Source: Stenotrophomonas maltophilia (lineage in GTDB: Bacteria; Pseudomonadota; Gammaproteobacteria; Xanthomonadales; Xanthomonadaceae). Taken from it: a stretch of DNA of 64,000 nucleotides. The position numbers and the translations under genes are program-made. Below the pieces are notes generated by a model. The model did not search any database. It was not told the DNA's origin and saw only the letters and a program-made list of their open reading frames with translations. Location: assembly GCF_001676385.1 (NCBI RefSeq), contig NZ_LYVJ01000012.1, forward strand, positions 1 to 64,000, written 5' to 3'. This document shows, one piece after another, positions 56,386 through 64,000 of this stretch. Within the stretch, counting starts at the first letter, position 1, and each line of letters opens with the position of its first letter.

Positions 56386-56880
56386 ATGGCGCACAAGAAC
56401 ACCATCTGCATCTGGTATGACAACGGCGCGCTCGAGGCCGCCACCTTCTACGCCAGCATCCTGCCGGACAGCGCGGTGACTGCCGTGCATCACGCGCCCG
56501 GTGACTATCCGGACGGCAAGGAAGGCAGCGTGCTGACGGTCGAATTCACCGTGTGCGGCGTCCCCTGCGTCGGCCTCAACGGCGGCCCCGCGTTCAAGCA
56601 CAGCGAAGCGTTCTCCTTCCAGATCCAGACCGAAGACCAGGCCGAGACCGACCGCCTGTGGGATGCGATCGTCGGCAATGGTGGCCAGGAAAGCCAATGC
56701 GGCTGGTGCAAGGACCGCTGGGGCATCTCCTGGCAGATCAGCCCACGCATGCTGATCGAGGCGGTGACCAGCCAGGACAAGGCGCTGGCCAAGCGTGCCT
56801 TCAACGCAATGATGCCGATGAAGAAGATCGACATCGCCACCCTCCAGGCCGCAATCCAAAAAGGGGACGGAGGGGATTAA
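56386..56880 (+). CDS. PhnB/VOC-family protein (3-demethylubiquinone methyltransferase-like fold)
   Basis: 164 residues, glyoxalase-like fold of the PhnB type: TICIWYDNGALEAATFYASIL, VCGVPCVGLNGGPAFKHSEAFSFQI and QCGWCKDRWGISWQISPRML. ATG chosen at MAHKNTICIW. The natural C-terminus should be near LQAAIQ; the last six codons (KGDGGD) and the TAA stop are encoded by the left arm of the dispersed palindromic repeat, so the repeat has fused to the gene end. Function unknown. Confidence 0.85.
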   Translation: MAHKNTICIWYDNGALEAATFYASILPDSAVTAVHHAPGDYPDGKEGSVLTVEFTVCGVPCVGLNGGPAFKHSEAFSFQIQTEDQAETDRLWDAIVGNGGQESQCGWCKDRWGISWQISPRMLIEAVTSQDKALAKRAFNAMMPMKKIDIATLQAAIQKGDGGD

Positions 56881-56945
56881 GTCGTTTATCCCCACCGCCG
56901 GTGCAGCCACGCGAGTTGCGACTTAATCCCCTCCGTCCCCTTTTT
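56858..56945. repeat. Dispersed palindromic repeat, copy 3 (27-nt arms, 34-nt loop)
   Basis: Arms 56858-56884 and 56919-56945 are exact reverse complements and ends match copies 1 and 2. The left arm encodes the end of the PhnB-like protein. The right arm ends in five T, 12 bp before the next gene's start. Confidence 0.93.
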
Positions 56946-56956
56946 CCGAGGTACAG

Positions 56957-58540
56957 ATGATCTGGGACGCAATCATCATCGGCGGTGGCCACAACGGCCT
57001 GGTCTGCGCGGCCTATCTGGCGCACGCCGGAATGAAAGTGCTGGTGCTGGAGCGTCGTGGCGTTCTGGGCGGTGCCGCGGTCACCGAGGAGTTTCATCCA
57101 GGCTTCCGCAACTCGGTGGCGTCATACACGGTGTCGCTGCTGCAGCCAAAGGTGATCGACGACCTGCAGCTGCATGCCCACGGGCTGCGCATCATCAACA
57201 GGCCCGTCAACAACTTCCTGCCATTGCCCGACGGCCGCTACCTGCTGTCGGCGCATGGTCGCACCCGGACCGAGATCGCGAAGTTCTCCGAGCGGGATGC
57301 ACAGCGCCTGCCCGCGTATGAAGCACGCCTGGAGATCTTCGCCGATGTGCTGCGCGCGTGGGCCTTGCGTGCGCCACCGGACGTCGGCGTTGCCGGTGGT
57401 TGGCGCGCGTTGCCTGCGCTGTGGCAGATGGGCCGTCTCGGTCGCGAGCTGGCCCCCCTGGATGCCTCGCTGCGGCAGGAACTGCTGGATCTTTTCACGC
57501 TGTCGGCCGCCGAGTACCTGGACCGCTGGTTCGAGAGCGAGCCGGTCAAGGCCCTGTTCGGCTTCGACGGCATCGTCGGCAACTATGCCAGCCCCCACAC
57601 GCCGGGCAGCGCCTATGTACTGCTGCATCATGTGTTCGGCCAGTGCAATGGCATGAAAGGCGCATGGGGCCATGCGATCGGTGGCATGGGCGCGATCAGC
57701 CAGGCCATCGCCTCCGCCGCACGCGGGGCGGGCGCGGAACTGCGCGTGGATGCCGGCGTGCAACGCGTACTGATCGAACACGGGCGTGCCGTGGGCGTAG
57801 AGCTGGCCAACGGCGAAACCCTGCGCGCCCGCGCGGTGATCGCCAACGTCAATCCGAAGCTGCTGTATGAGCAGTTGCTGGAACCGGTGCAGGTACCGGC
57901 GGCGACACGCGAGCGCATGGCAAACTGGCGCTGCGGCTCTGGCACATTCCGGATGAACGTGGCGCTGTCGCGGCTGCCGGACTTCCGTGCCCTGCCCGGC
58001 CCGGGCGATCACCTCAGCGCCGGCATCATCATCGCGCCCAGCCTGGACTACATGGACCGCGCCTGGCTGGATGCGCGCCGTGACGGCTGGTCACGCGAAC
58101 CGATCGTGGAGATGCTGGTTCCCAGCACGCTGGATGATTCGCTGGCCCCGCCCGGACAGCATGTGGCCAGCCTGTTCTGCCAGCATGTGGCACCCGTGCT
58201 GCCTGACGGACGTCACTGGGATGATCACCGCCAGACCGTGGCCGATCTGATGATCGCCACCGTGGACCGCTATGCCCCCGGATTCGCCGACAGCGTGCTT
58301 GGCCGGCAGGTGCTGTCACCGCTGGATCTGGAACGCACCTTCGGCCTGATCGGCGGCGACATCTTCCACGGCGCACTGAGCGCCAACCAGTTGTTCTCGG
58401 CGCGTCCGATGGTCGGCCAGGCAGGTTATCGCGGCGCGCTGCCCGGCCTGTACCTGTGCGGCTCAGGCACCCATCCTGGCGGCGGCGTCACCGGCGCACC
58501 CGGGCATAATGCCGCGCAGGTGGTGCTGCGGGACCTGTAG
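56957..58540 (+). CDS. FAD-dependent oxidoreductase, phytoene dehydrogenase-like (COG1233 type)
   Basis: 527 residues. N-terminal FAD-binding Rossmann motif AIIIGGGHNGLVCAAYLAHAG with VLVLERR, and a C-terminal FAD motif GLYLCGSGTHPGGGVTGAPGHNAA. PYROXD2/carotenoid desaturase-like amine oxidase fold; no carotenoid genes nearby, so the substrate is open. GAGG lies before the ATG. The TAG stop is that of the GTAG opening a SMAG unit. Confidence 0.9.
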   Translation: MIWDAIIIGGGHNGLVCAAYLAHAGMKVLVLERRGVLGGAAVTEEFHPGFRNSVASYTVSLLQPKVIDDLQLHAHGLRIINRPVNNFLPLPDGRYLLSAHGRTRTEIAKFSERDAQRLPAYEARLEIFADVLRAWALRAPPDVGVAGGWRALPALWQMGRLGRELAPLDASLRQELLDLFTLSAAEYLDRWFESEPVKALFGFDGIVGNYASPHTPGSAYVLLHHVFGQCNGMKGAWGHAIGGMGAISQAIASAARGAGAELRVDAGVQRVLIEHGRAVGVELANGETLRARAVIANVNPKLLYEQLLEPVQVPAATRERMANWRCGSGTFRMNVALSRLPDFRALPGPGDHLSAGIIIAPSLDYMDRAWLDARRDGWSREPIVEMLVPSTLDDSLAPPGQHVASLFCQHVAPVLPDGRHWDDHRQTVADLMIATVDRYAPGFADSVLGRQVLSPLDLERTFGLIGGDIFHGALSANQLFSARPMVGQAGYRGALPGLYLCGSGTHPGGGVTGAPGHNAAQVVLRDL

Positions 58541-58566
58541 AGGCGTGCCGACCAACGGTCGGCACC
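58537..58566. repeat. SMAG-type repeat (second subfamily)
   Basis: GTAG followed by AGGCGTGCCGACC-AAC-GGTCGGCAC. The hairpin core GTGCCGACC differs from the GAGCCGAGC core of the others, but the GTAG start and placement at a gene end are the same. Confidence 0.75.
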
Positions 58567-58569
58567 CAC

Positions 58570-58602
58570 AGCGTCAAATGATCCTTCGGATCATTTGACG
58601 CT
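58570..58602 (-). terminator. Hairpin overlapping the 3' end of the rhomboid gene
   Basis: A 15-bp perfect stem (AGCGTCAAATGATCC with its complement, loop TTC). The right arm, read on the minus strand, includes the last codons (SVK) and TGA of the rhomboid gene. No T run. Likely blocks read-through or protects the mRNA end. Confidence 0.7.
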
Positions 58603-59265
58603 GCGCAGATGGTTCGGGCGCTTCGGCGGTCCCGGCGGACGCCGCTTGTTGAACGGCGGCTGCCCGCGCCAGTAGCGGATCAGCAGCCAGCCGAACAGCA
58701 TGCCACCCAGGTGCGCGAAGTGGGCCACGCCCGGCTGCCAGCCGGTCATGCCCAGCACCAGTTCGCCCACACCGAACAGGATTACGAAAGTACGCGCCTT
58801 CATCGGGATCGGCGGGAACAGCAGCATCACCCGCTGGTTCGGGAACAGCATGCCGTAGGCCAGCAACAGGCCGAACACGCCGCCGGAGGCACCCAGTACC
58901 GTCGCCGGGTTCTCCAGCAGCGTTCCCACCAGCAGCTGGCAGACGCCGGCACCGGCCACGCAGACCAGGTAGTACAGCAGGAAGCGCTTCTCGCCCCAGG
59001 TCTGCTCCAGTGGCGCACCGAACATGAAAACAGCCAGCATGTTGAAGAACAGGTGGCCGAAGCTGCCGTGCAGGAAGCCATAGGTCAGCAGCTGCCACGG
59101 CTGGAAGTTGCCGCCCGGTGAGAACGCATCGAAACCCTGCTGCAGCGGTTGCAGCATGAACGGCTCGAAGGTCTGCATGCCGAGCAGGAACGGCTGCTGC
59201 AGCAGGAACAGGATCGCGTTGGCGATCAGCAGGGCCTTGGTAACGGTTGGCAGTCGCGGGAACAT
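58591..59265 (-). CDS. Rhomboid-family intramembrane serine protease
   Basis: 224 residues, six hydrophobic segments. Catalytic Ser in GASGGVFG, catalytic His in HFAHLGG, and the L1-loop region with HGSFGHLFFNM. The Arg/Pro-rich C-terminus (RRPPGPPKRPNH) is cytoplasmic. Cleaves membrane proteins near their helices; substrates unknown. Single-gene unit. Confidence 0.93.
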   Translation of the reverse strand: MFPRLPTVTKALLIANAILFLLQQPFLLGMQTFEPFMLQPLQQGFDAFSPGGNFQPWQLLTYGFLHGSFGHLFFNMLAVFMFGAPLEQTWGEKRFLLYYLVCVAGAGVCQLLVGTLLENPATVLGASGGVFGLLLAYGMLFPNQRVMLLFPPIPMKARTFVILFGVGELVLGMTGWQPGVAHFAHLGGMLFGWLLIRYWRGQPPFNKRRPPGPPKRPNHLRSVK

Positions 59266-59358
59266 GGGAGCACCGGCATGGAACGGCCTCCATCATAGCC
59301 GCAGCGTCATGCCATGTCGGCGCGCCCCAGGCATGGCCTGTTCAGTCGCCAGCGATGC

Positions 59359-59697
59359 TCAGCCGGGCCCCCACACGGCCGCATCCAGCGCCGCCGCCGG
59401 ATCGGTGGCCGGCATCCGCACCCGCCCGTTCTCCACCCGCACGCCCTCGGCACGCAGACGCTGCGACTGCTCGCGCCAGCCGGCCGAACCTTCTTCCAGG
59501 GCGATGCGCCCATCCGAGCGCAGCACGCGGTGCCAGGGCAGGTCCGGGTCGTCGTTCTGGCCAAGGATGCGCGCGGTCAGGCGGGCCCGCCCGGGCAGGC
59601 CGGCGCGCATCGCCACCTGCCCGTACCCCATCACCTGCCCGGCCGGGATCGCGCGGATCACCGCCAGGATGCGCGCCCGTGCCTGTTCCGGTGTCAA
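59359..59697 (-). CDS. Alkyltransferase-like (ATL) protein, MGMT family without the catalytic Cys
   Basis: 112 residues. DNA-binding domain of O6-alkylguanine-DNA alkyltransferases: RAIPAGQVMGYGQVAMRAGLP with GQNDDPDLPWHRVLRSDGRIA. The reactive Cys of PCHRV is replaced by Trp (PWHRV, codon at 59533-59535), the hallmark of ATL proteins (e.g. E. coli YbaZ, yeast Atl1), which bind O6-alkylguanine and hand it to nucleotide excision repair. The TTG start overlaps the EamA stop as TTGA, an assumption from the overlap; there is no clear ribosome site. Confidence 0.85.
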   Translation of the reverse strand: MTPEQARARILAVIRAIPAGQVMGYGQVAMRAGLPGRARLTARILGQNDDPDLPWHRVLRSDGRIALEEGSAGWREQSQRLRAEGVRVENGRVRMPATDPAAALDAAVWGPG

Positions 59698-60614
59698 CGC
59701 CGCAGGCGGGTCACCAGCAGTACGCCGATCAGTACCAGCACGGTGCCGGCGACCTGCGCCGGCCCCATCGGTTCGTCGAGCAGCCATAGGCTCATCACGA
59801 TGGTGGAAACAGGCCCCAGCATACCGACCTGTGCGGCCAGCGACGAACCCACGCGCTGCACCGCCAGCATGATTGCCAGCACCGGCAGCACCGTGCACGC
59901 GGTGGCATTGACCAGCGACAGCCACTGCACCGGTGCCGGTGCCTGCCACAGCAACGGCAGCGGATGGGTCACCGCGAAATGCAGCAGCACCAGCGCGCTG
60001 GCGACGCAGCTGGCGTAGGCGGTCAGCCGCACCGCGCCGATGCGCGCCACCACCTGCCCACTGCCGAACAGGTACAGCGCATAGCTGAGCGCACTGCCGA
60101 GCACCAGCAGGCTGCCGACGATGATCTGCCCGCCTTCGCGCTGCAGGTCGTGGCCGAAGGCGAGCAGCACGCCCAGATAGCTCAGCACCAGCGCACCGAT
60201 CTGCCAGCGGCCCGGGCGCTGCCGCGCCAGCAGCACGTTGATCAGCAGCACCAGGGTCGGGTTCAAATACAGGATCAGCCGCTCCAGGGTCACGCTGATG
60301 TACTGCAGCCCTTGGAAGTCGAGCAGGCTGGACAGGTAGTAGCCGGTGAAGCCCAGCCACAGCACGCGGGCGCGGTCGGCCCAGGACAGCGGCGCAGCCC
60401 GGCGCGCGGCCCACAGCGCCATCAGCACGAACAGCGGCAGCGCCATCAGCATGCGCATTGCGAGCAGCGTGGTGGCGTCGACGCCATGGCGCAGGCCCAG
60501 CTTGACGATGATGGCCTTGCCGGACGCGGCGATGGCGCCGACCGCGGCCAGGCCGATGCCGCCCAACGCGATGCGTGGGGAAGCGGTAGCGATGCGGGAG
60601 GTGGGACTGGACAT
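59694..60614 (-). CDS. EamA-family (DMT) transporter
   Basis: 306 residues with about ten hydrophobic helices in two EamA repeats (IALGGIGLAAVGAIAASGKAI at the start; LSLVNATACTVLPVLAIMLA and VAGTVLVLIGVLLVTRL in the second half). Drug/metabolite exporter superfamily; substrate unknown. The ATG giving MSSPTSRIATASPR was chosen; an ATG 18 codons upstream (60668) is equally in frame and neither has a clear ribosome site. Coupled to the ATL gene. Confidence 0.85.
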   Translation of the reverse strand: MSSPTSRIATASPRIALGGIGLAAVGAIAASGKAIIVKLGLRHGVDATTLLAMRMLMALPLFVLMALWAARRAAPLSWADRARVLWLGFTGYYLSSLLDFQGLQYISVTLERLILYLNPTLVLLINVLLARQRPGRWQIGALVLSYLGVLLAFGHDLQREGGQIIVGSLLVLGSALSYALYLFGSGQVVARIGAVRLTAYASCVASALVLLHFAVTHPLPLLWQAPAPVQWLSLVNATACTVLPVLAIMLAVQRVGSSLAAQVGMLGPVSTIVMSLWLLDEPMGPAQVAGTVLVLIGVLLVTRLRR

Positions 60615-60694
60615 CGGGACGACGGCGGGCCGCGCGGGGCGGCCCGGGAAAGCGTGCGGGGCGGTCATTGTCGCATGGGTGCGCCCGCTGCCCC

Positions 60695-60763
60695 GTAGAG
60701 CCGGGCCTGCGCTCGGCTCCACCATGCCTGGGCGAAAAGCAGCCGAGCATGGCTCGGCTCTAC
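60695..60763. repeat. SMAG-type inverted repeat pair
   Basis: GTAGAGCCGGGCCTGCGCTCGG at the left, and a unit ending GGCTCGGCTCTAC at the right. The left unit is slightly degenerate. Ends 12 bp before the stop of the glutathione reductase gene. Confidence 0.8.
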
Positions 60764-60774
60764 AACGGCCCGGG

Positions 60775-62133
60775 TCAACGCATCAGTACCACTTCCTCGG
60801 CCGACGTCGGGTGGATGGCCACGGTGGCGTCGAACTGGGCCTTGGTCGCCCCCATCTTCACCGCCACCGCGAAGCCCTGCAGGATCTCGTCGGCCGCTTC
60901 ACCGAGCAGGTGGATGCCGACCACGCGTTCTTCCGGGCCCGCGCAGACCATCTTGAACAGGCTGCGCTGGGTGCCGTTGGCCAGCGCCTGCAGCATCGGG
61001 CGGAAGCGGCTGTGGTAGACGCTTACCTGGTCGAAACGCCGGCGCGCTTCTTCCTCGCTCATGCCCACCGCGCCCAGCGGCGGATGCGAGAACACCACGC
61101 TCGCCACGTTCTCGTAATCCATTTTGGACTGCGGGCGCCCCCCGAACAGGCGGTCCATCAGCCGCCGCGAAGCGGCCACCGCCACCGGGGTCAGACCGAC
61201 CTTGCCGGCGATGTCACCGACCGCGTGCACGCTCGGCACGCAGGTGGTCTGCCACTCATCCACCTGTACCTGCCGGTGTTCGCCAATGCCGATGCCGAGC
61301 GCCTCCAGGCCCAGGTCATGGCTGTTGCCACGACGGCCGGTGGCGAAGAAGACCGCATCGAACACGCTGTCGATCGGGCCGTCATGGCCGTATGCGCGCA
61401 CACGCGCTCCGTCACGCTTCAGTTCACGCAGGCGATAGTCGAAATGGATGCGCACGCCCTGCTGCTTGAGATTCTCGGCCAACTGGTCGGTCAGCTCGTA
61501 GTCGAAGCGCTCCAGCAGGCGCTGGCCACGTACCAGCAACCTGACCTTGCTGCCCAGCGCCTGCAGCAGCCCGGCCAGCTCCACGGCGATATAACCGCCG
61601 CCGACAATCGCGACCTCGGCCGGCGCCGCGCGCAGATCGAAGAAATCGTCGGACACCAGGCCCAGCTCTGCACCCGGAATATCCGGGCGCAATGGATGCG
61701 CGCCGGTAGCGATCAGGATATGCCCAGCGCTGTAGCGCACGCCGTCACTGCAGGCCACGGTGTGGGCATCGAGCAGGCGGCCACGTGCCGGGATGCGCAC
61801 CACGCCGGTTTCGTCCAGCCGCGTGTGGTAACTGGCGTGGATGTTGCTGATGTAGGCCTGGCGATGGATCACCAGTTCCTTCCACGACAGCGCCGGGCGC
61901 GCCGGCACGTCAAAGCCCATCGCACTGGCCAGGCCGATGCGCTCGTGCAGGTCGGCCGCCAGCCACATCGCCTTCTTCGGCACGCACCCGATGTTGACGC
62001 AGGTGCCGCCGAGCTCACCGGGCTCCAGCAGCGCCACGCGCTTGCCGTACTGGGCGGCGCGAATGGCGCCGGCCAGGCCGGCAGATCCCCCGCCAAGGAC
62101 GATCAGGTCGTAATCATGGGGCGCAGTGCTCAT
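60775..62133 (-). CDS. gor: Glutathione-disulfide reductase
   Basis: 452 residues, flavoprotein disulfide reductase, reducing GSSG with NADPH. FAD motif LIVLGGGSAGLAGAIRAA, redox disulfide in GGTCVNIGCVPKK, NADPH-binding motif VAIVGGGYIAVELAG and the active-site His-Glu pair in AIHPTSAEE. Length close to E. coli Gor (450). ATG chosen at MSTAPHDYD; an upstream extension of 34 codons has no ribosome site. Confidence 0.94.
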   Translation of the reverse strand: MSTAPHDYDLIVLGGGSAGLAGAIRAAQYGKRVALLEPGELGGTCVNIGCVPKKAMWLAADLHERIGLASAMGFDVPARPALSWKELVIHRQAYISNIHASYHTRLDETGVVRIPARGRLLDAHTVACSDGVRYSAGHILIATGAHPLRPDIPGAELGLVSDDFFDLRAAPAEVAIVGGGYIAVELAGLLQALGSKVRLLVRGQRLLERFDYELTDQLAENLKQQGVRIHFDYRLRELKRDGARVRAYGHDGPIDSVFDAVFFATGRRGNSHDLGLEALGIGIGEHRQVQVDEWQTTCVPSVHAVGDIAGKVGLTPVAVAASRRLMDRLFGGRPQSKMDYENVASVVFSHPPLGAVGMSEEEARRRFDQVSVYHSRFRPMLQALANGTQRSLFKMVCAGPEERVVGIHLLGEAADEILQGFAVAVKMGATKAQFDATVAIHPTSAEEVVLMR

Positions 62134-62277
62134 GGATGTCGCTCGGGTCGGTGAAAGAAAGGACGGCGTGCCGGGGTTGCAGGCGGCAACCACAACCGGC
62201 GGACGCCCCGCGTCATGTGGTTTCGAGCATGCCATGTCCTGCTGCGGTGCATGCGTGACGATCGGGCGGACCCTGCA

Positions 62278-63522
62278 TCATCCCGGCCCGGTGCCACGCC
62301 GCATCGGCGGCCACTGCCGGTAGGTCATCGCACGCCACAGCCATTCCATCGGGCCGAAGCGGAAACGCCGCAGCCACGCGTGCGACAGGCCCACCTGGAC
62401 GGCGAACACCAGCAGCGCGAACAACAACTGCACACTGCGCGGCATCGCTTCGAACCACCCCAGGCCATAGTGATAGAACAGCCAGGTGCACAGCAGCGAC
62501 TGGCCAAGGTAATGAGTCAGCGCTATCCGCCCGGCCGGAGCCAGCCATCCCAACCGCGTGCGCCAGTGCACGATCCAGCCCAGGTAGCCCAGGCACATCA
62601 ACAGCCCACCCAGGGAAAACAGCGCCATCACCGCGGTCACCTGCAGGTCATACATTCCCGGCGCCAGGTAGGGCTTCCGGATCACCGCCATCGCTGTGAG
62701 CAGCAGGCCCAGGGGCAGCGCGCCCCAGCGCAGCACTGCGTACAGGCGCGGGAAACGCTCCGGCGAAGCCAGCGCGCCACTGCGGGTGAAACCGCTGCCG
62801 ATCAGGAACATGCCCAGCACTTCCGGGCCGGTGATCAGCATCGCCCCCATCGATACAGCAAATTCATGCAGGCGCTGCGCGGTGGCCTGCATCCAGCTGC
62901 CGTGCCCATATGCCAGGCGCTGCTGGTCAACGCTCTGCTGCGCATCGGACAGCATCCGCTGCACGTCCTCGGCCGAGGCCATCGACACCATCGCGCCCAC
63001 CAGCAGCATCATCGCCACGCCGCCCAGATAGACGACCACGCCCATCCACGGCAGCCAGCCGCGCGGCGCCTCGCGGCAGGCCAGCAGCGGCAACGAGGCC
63101 AACGCATACATCACCAGGATGTCGCCCGACCAGACCAGCAGCGCATGGCACAGCCCGATCAGCAGCAGCCCGGCGCTGCGGCGCAGGTAGAAAGGGGTGA
63201 AGTCGCGGCCGGCAACCTCGGCGCGCTGCGCCATCACCGCGAAGCCGGCGCCGAACAGCAGCGAGAACAGGGTGAAGAACTTGCCCTGCACGAACACGTA
63301 GACGAACGCATCGGCCCAGTAGTCGATGCCCTGCCAACGCGCATCGATGCCGGTGAAGGCCAGCTCCAGCGGACCGCTGAAGGCCTCGATGTTCATCAGC
63401 AGGATGCCCAGCAGCGCGGCACCGCGCAGCACGTCAAGCACGGCAATGCGTTCGCCGGAGGCCACCGGTTGCAGGGAGGGAGAAGCAGCGTTCACGGGGC
63501 ATCCGTCGGGCAGGTCCACCAT
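62278..63522 (-). CDS. DUF418-domain membrane protein
   Basis: 414 residues with about nine hydrophobic helices. N-terminal ERIAVLDVLRGAALLGILLMNI, then GKFFTLFSLLFGAGFAVM, and the DUF418 part with GRIALTHYLGQSLLCTWLFYHYGLGWF and MTYRQWPPMRR at the end. Heparan-alpha-glucosaminide acetyltransferase-like fold, proposed transporter; no known function. The start may be this ATG or the GTG at 63495 (nine codons later). Confidence 0.88.
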   Translation of the reverse strand: MVDLPDGCPVNAASPSLQPVASGERIAVLDVLRGAALLGILLMNIEAFSGPLELAFTGIDARWQGIDYWADAFVYVFVQGKFFTLFSLLFGAGFAVMAQRAEVAGRDFTPFYLRRSAGLLLIGLCHALLVWSGDILVMYALASLPLLACREAPRGWLPWMGVVVYLGGVAMMLLVGAMVSMASAEDVQRMLSDAQQSVDQQRLAYGHGSWMQATAQRLHEFAVSMGAMLITGPEVLGMFLIGSGFTRSGALASPERFPRLYAVLRWGALPLGLLLTAMAVIRKPYLAPGMYDLQVTAVMALFSLGGLLMCLGYLGWIVHWRTRLGWLAPAGRIALTHYLGQSLLCTWLFYHYGLGWFEAMPRSVQLLFALLVFAVQVGLSHAWLRRFRFGPMEWLWRAMTYRQWPPMRRGTGPG

Positions 63523-63571
63523 TATGCCGCCGGCCCGCAGGCGGTGGATGGCCGCGACGAGTTCCGGAAAC

Positions 63572-63599
63572 GCAACGGCCCGCCGGAGCGGGCCGTTGC
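63572..63599 (-). terminator. Hairpin after slyD
   Basis: A 12-bp perfect stem (GCAACGGCCCGC with GCGGGCCGTTGC, loop CGGA) lies 22 bp beyond the slyD stop. The minus-strand tail (GTTTCC) is only mildly T-rich. Confidence 0.75.
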
Positions 63600-63621
63600 A
63601 TCCATCACGATCGCGCTGCGA

Positions 63622-64000
63622 TCAGTGGTGGTGACCACCGTCGCCATGGACATGGCCGTGTTCGATTTCTTCCTTGCCGGCCTCGCGCACGTCGACGATT
63701 TCGACGTCGAAATGCAGGTCCTTGCCGGCCATCGGATGATTCAGGTCAACATCGACGACACTCATGCCGACCTTCTGCACCGTCACCGCGCGCGGGCCGA
63801 AGTTGGTCTGCAGCACGACCTGCTGGCCCGGGGCCAGCCTGGTGTTGCCGAAGTGCTTCTTCGGCACGCGCTGGGACAGGCCGTCACGACGCTCGCCATA
63901 GGCGTCCGCCGCCTTGACGTCGACGCTGAAGGCCGCACCGGCTTCCTTGTCCATCATGGCGTTTTCCAGGCCCGGGATGATGTTGCCGTGGCCGATCAGG
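63622..64000 (-). CDS. slyD: FKBP-type peptidyl-prolyl isomerase SlyD (5' end outside the window)
   Basis: The visible 125 residues start in the FKBP domain (LIGHGNIIPGLENAMMDKEAG), contain the inserted chaperone flap (PKKHFGNTRLAPGQQVVLQT) and end in a short His-rich tail (HGHVHGDGGHHH) that binds nickel in other SlyD proteins. The start lies beyond base 64000. Isomerase and chaperone with metal-delivery roles. Confidence 0.9.
   Translation of the reverse strand, partial: LIGHGNIIPGLENAMMDKEAGAAFSVDVKAADAYGERRDGLSQRVPKKHFGNTRLAPGQQVVLQTNFGPRAVTVQKVGMSVVDVDLNHPMAGKDLHFDVEIVDVREAGKEEIEHGHVHGDGGHHH

Noticed and set aside
59359..59697. Active O6-methylguanine-DNA methyltransferase
   Set aside because: The acceptor Cys is Trp (PWHRV), so alkyl transfer is not possible.

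Overview
The window is high-G+C DNA (roughly two-thirds G+C by eye) from a gammaproteobacterium of the Xanthomonadaceae, most probably Stenotrophomonas (S. maltophilia group). I infer this from the gene order (asd-fimV-truA-trpF ... trpBA-accD), from two large TonB-dependent receptors, and from many intergenic palindromes that start with GTAG and carry a GAGCCGAGC..GCTCGGCTC core, which match the SMAG repeats described for S. maltophilia. About 49 protein genes are supported. I see no rRNA, tRNA or CRISPR.

Layout. 0.1-5.2 kb: a 2-oxoglutarate/Fe(II) oxygenase, then a surface-glycan set (YejM-like membrane sulfatase-fold protein, glycosyltransferase, polysaccharide deacetylase). 5.2-11.4 kb: glmM, accD, trpA, a small lipoprotein-like gene and trpB, divergent from a TrpI-like LysR regulator. 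11.4-21.5 kb: a five-gene minus-strand module (NfeD/YqiJ-like membrane protein, flotillin/YqiK, a 1796-residue AAA ATPase, a small uncharacterised protein, TelA). It lies between trpF and trpI-trpBA and is the best candidate here for a poorly described system. 21.6-29.8 kb: a housekeeping run read leftward (prmB, aroC, a 2-hydroxyacid dehydrogenase, asd, fimV, a VOC protein, truA, trpF) with many 4-base stop/start overlaps. 29.9-37.9 kb: SCO copper chaperone and psd, RraB, a LysM lytic transglycosylase, a DUF853 ATPase, greB, DUF3025, rimO.

37.9-40.6 kb: a decayed island of about 2.3 kb between rimO and a dienelactone hydrolase gene. It is flanked by near-identical 195-bp direct repeats carrying the rimO start and promoter region, and contains a broken serine recombinase and a broken, lower-G+C amidase-like gene. 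40.6-43.5 kb: dienelactone hydrolase, HIT protein, a 55-residue membrane protein, dcd and an Mrp-type ATPase. 43.7-56.3 kb: a peptide-handling neighbourhood (TonB receptor, S9 peptidase, TonB receptor, two M13 metallopeptidase-family genes) whose units mostly end in strong terminators. The second M13 protein has lost zinc-site residues. 56.4-64 kb: a PhnB-like protein, an FAD oxidoreductase, rhomboid protease, an alkyltransferase-like (ATL) protein, an EamA transporter, glutathione reductase, a DUF418 protein and the 3' part of slyD.

Two families of small repeats shape gene ends. SMAG elements supply the stop codon of at least three genes. A second palindromic family (arms of 27-33 nt ending in T runs) occurs three times as terminator-like elements, and one copy encodes the C-terminus of its upstream gene.
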